Shown here piece by piece: positions 59,482 to 64,000 of a stretch of 64,000 bases of DNA. The position numbers and the translations under genes are program-made. The stretch spans positions 78,052,130 to 78,116,129 of the forward strand of contig CM035232.1 in the NCBI GenBank assembly GCA_020226215.1, in the 5' to 3' direction. A model generated the notes under the pieces. That model did no database searches, had not been told where the DNA came from, and saw nothing but the letters and a program-made list of their open reading frames with translations. Source of the stretch: Sindora glabra. Lineage: Eukaryota > Streptophyta > Magnoliopsida > Fabales > Fabaceae. Numbering within the stretch: the stretch's first letter is position 1; every line of letters starts with the position of its first letter.

Positions 59482-59526
59482 AAGTAGTATTTCTTTGGAA
59501 CTTTCTCTTGAAGGTGCACGTTATTT

Positions 59527-60440
59527 CTATAAAAGGAAATTGAAAGCATTTGGAAAAATAAATTCAACTTGATTAGTATTTTCATAAGCTTCTTTGTACA
59601 ACATTGGCCTAGAAATACATAAGGCATTCCTCGCAATACTTATTTTTGCAAACACATTCAACTTTTCTTTTCCTTGTTTTGATGACTCTTCTTTCTCATG
59701 TTTTCTCTCTTCTTTTTCACAAGTACTCTTTTTCTTTTCACTCACACTCTTGTTCTTTTTATCTTTCTCATTCTAGTCCACTTTCTTTTTCTTTTTTTCT
59801 TTCTTTTCTGTCTTCTTTTGCATTATCATTTGATTTTCATAAACTTGTTTTGGAGTTAAAGGCCTAAGAGAAAACTTCTTTCTATCTTTGACAAGCTTGT
59901 ATTTGTTGAGAATACCATCATGAGTAACTTATCTATCAAATTGCTATGGTCTCCTAAGCAAAAGATAGCAAGCATGCATGGGAACCACATCAGAACGAAT
60001 CTTATCATGGTACCTCCTAATAGAGAAAGAAAGTAACACTTATTTATTCACTTTTAACACCCTATTTTCATTCAACTATTGTAGCTTGTAAGGGATAGGA
60101 TGCTATAGAATGAGCAAGTTCAACTTTTCAACTAAGGTAGTGCTAGCCACATTAATGTAACTTCTACTATTAATGATAACTTAACAAGCCTTCCCTTAGA
60201 TGTTACACCTTATATGAAAAAGGTTTTCTCTTTGATTCTTATTCTCCCCCTTCATTTGCACATTTAAGACTCTTTTAATCACCAATGCACCTCCATTAAA
60301 AGGATCCTTATTATTCACACTATCTTCATCAGATGAAGTAACTTATTCTTCTTCACTTGTAGAATCCCATTCTTTATTATCTTTTATTCCCGTAAGCCCT
60401 TTGCTTGGATAACTACTAGCAATATATCCTTTTCCCAAGC
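59527..60440 (-). pseudogene. Protease and linker remnant of element F
   Basis: Near 60.2-59.95 kb the minus strand reads VIINSRSYINVASTTLVEKL (usual LIIDGGSCTNVASTTLVEKL, catalytic Asp lost), then VVPMHACYLLLRRPQFD-like text (usual VVPMHAGHLLLGRPWQFD). The linker 59.75-59.53 kb is Lys/Glu-rich (EKEERKHEKEES) and ends MLYKEAYENTNQVEF. A CFKCLGKGY zinc-knuckle relic at 60.45 kb marks the end of gag. Confidence 0.82.
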
Positions 60441-61460
60441 ATTTGAAACATTTCATGTTGGAATGTTTTTTATTTTCCTCCACTTTATTTTTGCCTTTAG
60501 AAGATTCATTTTTTGATTTTGAAGAAAAATCAAGTTTAAACTTGCTTCCTCTTTCTTCCCTTTTATCACTCTTCTTGTCTTAAAACTTCCATGAAGAGCT
60601 TGATTGTTAATTATATTTAAATGAGCTTCTCCTTTTGAGTTACCTTTCTACTTTCATGACTAAGTGTACTATCTCTTCCAAGGTTCATAGTGTTGTAACT
60701 TCACCATATTTGCAATGTCTCTATTTAATCCATAGAGAAATCTAACTATAGTTGTTTTTTGACTTTCTTCCACATTGGCTCTAGTCATAGTAATTTCCAT
60801 TTCCTTATGATAATTTTCAACACTCTTGGCCCCTTGAATCAAATTTTACAATTTTTTGTGTAAATCCTTTTGGTAATAGTTAGGGACAAATCTTCTTTTT
60901 ATGACAAACTTCAAATCTTCTAAAGTTATAATGGGTCTTTTATGCTCTCTCCTTACATTTATCATCAATTTATCTTACTAAGCAATGGCATAATCAAAGA
61001 ATTCCCTGACAACAAGCTTCACTTTCTTTTCCTTCGAATAATTATGGTAATAAAAAATTAGTTCCATCTTTTTTCCCCACTCAAAGTAAGCTTCTGGATT
61101 ATTTCTTCCCTAGAATGATGGGATTTTCATTTTAATGCTGTCATGATTGGTATCTACTCTTTCTTTTTGCTTATCTCCTTCTCTTCTAACATGCTTCCTT
61201 TCACCTCTTCTTCTTTCCCTTTCATTTAAGTCATTTGATCTCTCACTTCCTCCCTCAATATTTTCAACTCCTTAATCTTTCACATGCCTATCATTTTATC
61301 TTCTTTCTCTTTCTATCCCTCTAATTCTTTCATCCATACTAATAATTTGCATGTTTAATATTTTGAATTGTTAAAGCATAGCTCTCATAGTGAAATCTAA
61401 ATTCTCAAGCTAAAAAGTTTAGTTATCACTTTCTCTCGACATCCTTAATGTTTAAACCTA
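60441..61460 (-). pseudogene. gag remnant of element F
   Basis: The minus strand holds a decayed capsid region (LEEIVHLVMKVERQLKRRSS near 60.65 kb, usual LEDMVHMAIKVERQLKRK). Upstream part is Arg/Glu-rich and broken. No open frame of useful length. Confidence 0.7.
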
Positions 61461-62701
61461 TAAGAAAGCTTAAATAAAAAGAAAGGACCTCACAAAACCA
61501 CACTTCTCACTTGATTTAGTAGCATTCATATTCGTTTTTGCACTCTAATTTAAGCTTTTATCTTCAAATGAACTTATTCACTCTTGCTTTTTCTCACTCC
61601 TTTCTTTTCCTCTCTTATAGTTCTTTTAGAACTATATGACACAACCAGCAAAAATTTGACAATTGTGGCTATCATTATCTCAAATTGAATGTCAACACAA
61701 GGTGATAGTACAATAACATCATACCAATATGAAATTAATACAATTAGACTTCAAGAAGGGAAATAACAAGGGCTTAATAACATAAAATAATGAAAAGGAA
61801 TAATACAAAAAAAAATAAGAGATACTGATTTAAGAACTCAAGTAATTGAAAGAGACAATGAACTATTAATTTCAAAATGATAAGTTTAAGTGTAATGAGA
61901 GCATATCAAGAACTAACAATAACTGAAAATAAATAACTTCTTTTCTTTTGATTTTGTTTCACTTTGTTTTAAATAGTTTAGACTTTGTTTTTCTTGCCTC
62001 TTCTTTGTAAGTTGCCTTTAGTTCACTTACTTGGCTTTTTCTCTTTCATTTCTTGCTATTTTTTTTATCAATTATTTTTGCTTTCTAACTCACTACTACT
62101 TAGTACCATTCTTTATTTTGATCTTGCATTTTTTTCAAACATAAATTGACCATGTAGCATTATATATGCTGATTGCAAGAGATTTCACACAATTCAAACT
62201 TGGTGTTCTTTGCCTTGTTTTAATCAATTACTATATTCAATTATAATACTTCAATGGTATGCTATTAGAATATAGCAATTGGTTATTGCAAGTTGAACTT
62301 CTTCACTTTAAACTTTTAACAAATATGTTCAATGCACTTTTCATTCACTAGACTAGCATTGATATTTAAATTAATTTATAAGCTAAACAAGATGAAGCAA
62401 TACAAAACAAAGAGAGTGACCAAGTATCACAACAAGTTCAGACTTATAATTGACTCAGATAAACACATAGAAGATAGAAATGAAGAATAATTCATATTTG
62501 ACAAAAAATTGAATCAAAATACATGAATATAACATAAACCAAATAAAAAATGCAATAGATACAAAAATAAAATCAAAAGGGCTAGAAATGAAGAATTAGG
62601 ATATGAATGAGGGTGAATAGTGGCGTGAACAATACTAGAGATTGAAAAGAAGTTAAACTTGAATTTGGAAACCTTGCTTTGAATACTAAATAATATGAAA
62701 T
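61461..62701 (-). mobile_element. Leader region of element F
   Basis: Non-coding stretch between the gag remnant and the 5' LTR; the primer-binding site relic is at about 62671-62690. AT-rich, no open frame. Confidence 0.5.
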
Positions 62702-63433
62702 TGTATTAGATCTATCCTAAATTAGATATAATAAAAAAAAAGGAAGGGTATTCTCATTATGCTTAAAAAAAAGGAAGAAATTAGAAGCAATAAAAGATAT
62801 ATTTGACACCACAAAGATTGAATTCCCTTCGATAAGTTTTCAAGTTCTTACAAGAATTTAAAAAGGAAACCCTCATAAGCAATCAGATTGCATTTATATC
62901 AAAAGTCAAAATCTCAAATCTAATTTACTGTAAGGAACAAGTCTTCTTGTATAATTCTTTAGAACCTTAATTGAAAAATAGGCTGAAATGACACCAAATG
63001 TGCCCAAAATGCTTTAAAATAATTCAACACAAAATAAACATAAATTAAAGACCCAAATTCCATATTAAAGTCCAAAACACTAAATAATAAAAAAATCGAA
63101 TAAAGTGGCACTAATTAAGACTATGGCTAATATGACAATAATGTGGCAGTGAAATGGTTTATGGTTGATATGGCTCCACCTCGTTAATGATGTGATGGAG
63201 ATGTAGTGTCAACTTAGTGATGATATGGTACAATTCAAATGCACTTGAACAATCTCCTTCAGACTCACTTCCTTATTATTGACCTCCTTTAAAATTACAT
63301 CACCATGGACTGATTGTATGGCCTTTTTCAAGTTCCAAACTCTTTTTAAGTATATAAGCTTTTTGAATTAACCATTGAATCTTTTCTTTGACTCTTTAAT
63401 TAGTTTTTTGTGGTTGCCCCCTCTAAGATCACA
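62702..63433 (-). mobile_element. 5' LTR of element F
   Basis: Begins TGTATTAGATC and ends CTAAGATCACA; counterpart of 57217-57961. Confidence 0.85.
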
Positions 63434-64000
63434 TTAACATGAAAATAATTCACATACTCTAATAAATAACCTAGAATATGTGAATTATTTTCATATTTAT
63501 AATGACTTTTAATAATAATTAATTTTCTTGAGGGATATTTGATGTTAATATTTTTAGTAAAATAAAATTCCTAATTGGATGAATAAATTATAAAAAATAA
63601 CTTATCATTTAAATAAAAAATAAGTTATATGCTTAAATTCATTAATAGTCAATTATTCTATCTAGTACGATAGAATAGAACTTTAAATATATTATAATAA
63701 ATTTTAAATTTTAATTAAATATAATTTTAATATAATTAATAATTTTATTGATTACTTTGAAAAATAAATAAATTATTTATTATTTTTTCAATATTTTGAT
63801 ATATCATTTACTACAACTAATAATAAAATATTGAGTTTTTTCATTTTTTGTTTTCATTTTTTATTTTTAAAATTTTAATGAATAAATAAATTATATATTT
63901 AATTTTTTTATTTTTATTTTTTCTCTCTTTTCCAAAGTTAATTTCCATTAACTTTAACAGAATTGTAGCTTTTTCCATTAATTTTAACGGTTTGGACCAA
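63434..64000 (-). mobile_element. Right arm of the long inverted-repeat element (partial)
   Basis: From about 63496 to the window end it is the reverse complement of 57206-56274 (less one internal duplication). The last bases, TTTGGACCAA, pair with TTGGTCCAAA at 56274, so the outer about 100 bp of this arm lie beyond the window. No coding sequence. Confidence 0.6.
63439..63494. repeat. 18-bp perfect hairpin at the inner end of the right arm
   Basis: ATGAAAATAATTCACATA (63439-63456) and TATGTGAATTATTTTCAT (63477-63494) are perfect inverted copies with a 20-base loop. It lies directly beside the 5' LTR of element F. Confidence 0.85.

Larger units (their letters stand above)
57217..63433 (-). 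mobile_element. Ty3/gypsy element F with both LTRs and scrambled pol
   Basis: LTRs 57217-57961 (3') and 62702-63433 (5') are direct repeats of 745 and 732 bp. The polypurine tract AAAGAAAAGGGGATGA precedes the 3' LTR, and a worn primer site TTAGTATTCAAAGC lies just after the 5' LTR. Minus-strand order: gag 61.4-60.4 kb, protease 60.35-59.9 kb, linker 59.75-59.5 kb, RNase H/integrase junction 59.48-58.96 kb, then RT pieces 58.9-58.25 kb. The RT lies behind the integrase instead of before it. The element sits in the middle of an inverted repeat. Non-functional. Confidence 0.85.

Noticed and set aside
59594..59867. Plus-strand Ser/Phe-rich frames
   Set aside because: Antisense of the Lys/Glu-rich linker of element F.
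1..64000. CRISPR arrays, bacterial operons, organelle DNA insertions, rRNA
   Set aside because: No regularly spaced repeats, no ribosome-binding-site-led gene runs, no organelle or rRNA sequence recognised anywhere.

Overview
The window is nuclear DNA from a flowering plant, most likely a eudicot. It is very AT-rich, has long intergenic stretches full of microsatellites, and is packed with plant-type LTR retrotransposons (Ty3/gypsy of Tat and chromovirus type, Ty1/copia), RTE-type LINEs, a tRNA-derived SINE and a hAT-like element. The only host genes I recognise are a WPP-domain-interacting protein (WIP, a plant KASH protein of the nuclear envelope) and the decayed remains of a pentatricopeptide-repeat (PPR) gene and an ankyrin/PGG gene. 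I found no CRISPR arrays, rRNA or convincing tRNA genes, and I do not claim a new biological system. Assignments rest on reading translated frames and comparing them with remembered family patterns; nothing was run against a database.

Layout. 1-3833: two LTRs of one family lie head to head and form a palindrome of at least 2.2 kb. 3834-21475: nested minus-strand Ty3/gypsy elements. A Tat-type element (primer-binding site about 21457-21474, gag about 19.7-21.4 kb, protease/RT about 13.0-15.5 kb) is broken by an LTR-like block starting at 19671 and by another LTR starting at 12971. That second element is in turn broken by a Tekay-like element (3834-10664). 22600-46860: the WIP gene on the minus strand. 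Two coding exons (44375-43475 and 23459-22789) are separated by a 20,015-bp intron, with a likely 5' UTR exon near 46.6-46.8 kb.

The WIP intron holds a nested stack: a hAT-like element (23965-33283, 8-bp target duplication) is split by a copia element (24222-32817). One LTR of that copia element is split by an RTE LINE (24368-27201, 18-bp duplication), and its integrase is split by a second, 5'-truncated LINE (about 29534-30121). Further along the intron are a second copia element (36819-41983), a plus-strand LINE fragment and a SINE.

47009-50376 is a solo LTR; 50382-52500 is AT-rich intergenic DNA with a degenerate minisatellite. 52550-55640 is a small higher-GC island with a PPR pseudogene, an ankyrin/PGG remnant and an unidentified remnant. 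56167-64000 is a large inverted repeat whose centre is occupied by a complete but scrambled Ty3/gypsy element (57217-63433, 0.74-kb LTRs).

Only the WIP gene keeps long intact reading frames and is probably expressed. Nearly every transposon frame carries stops and frameshifts, so the insertions are old.
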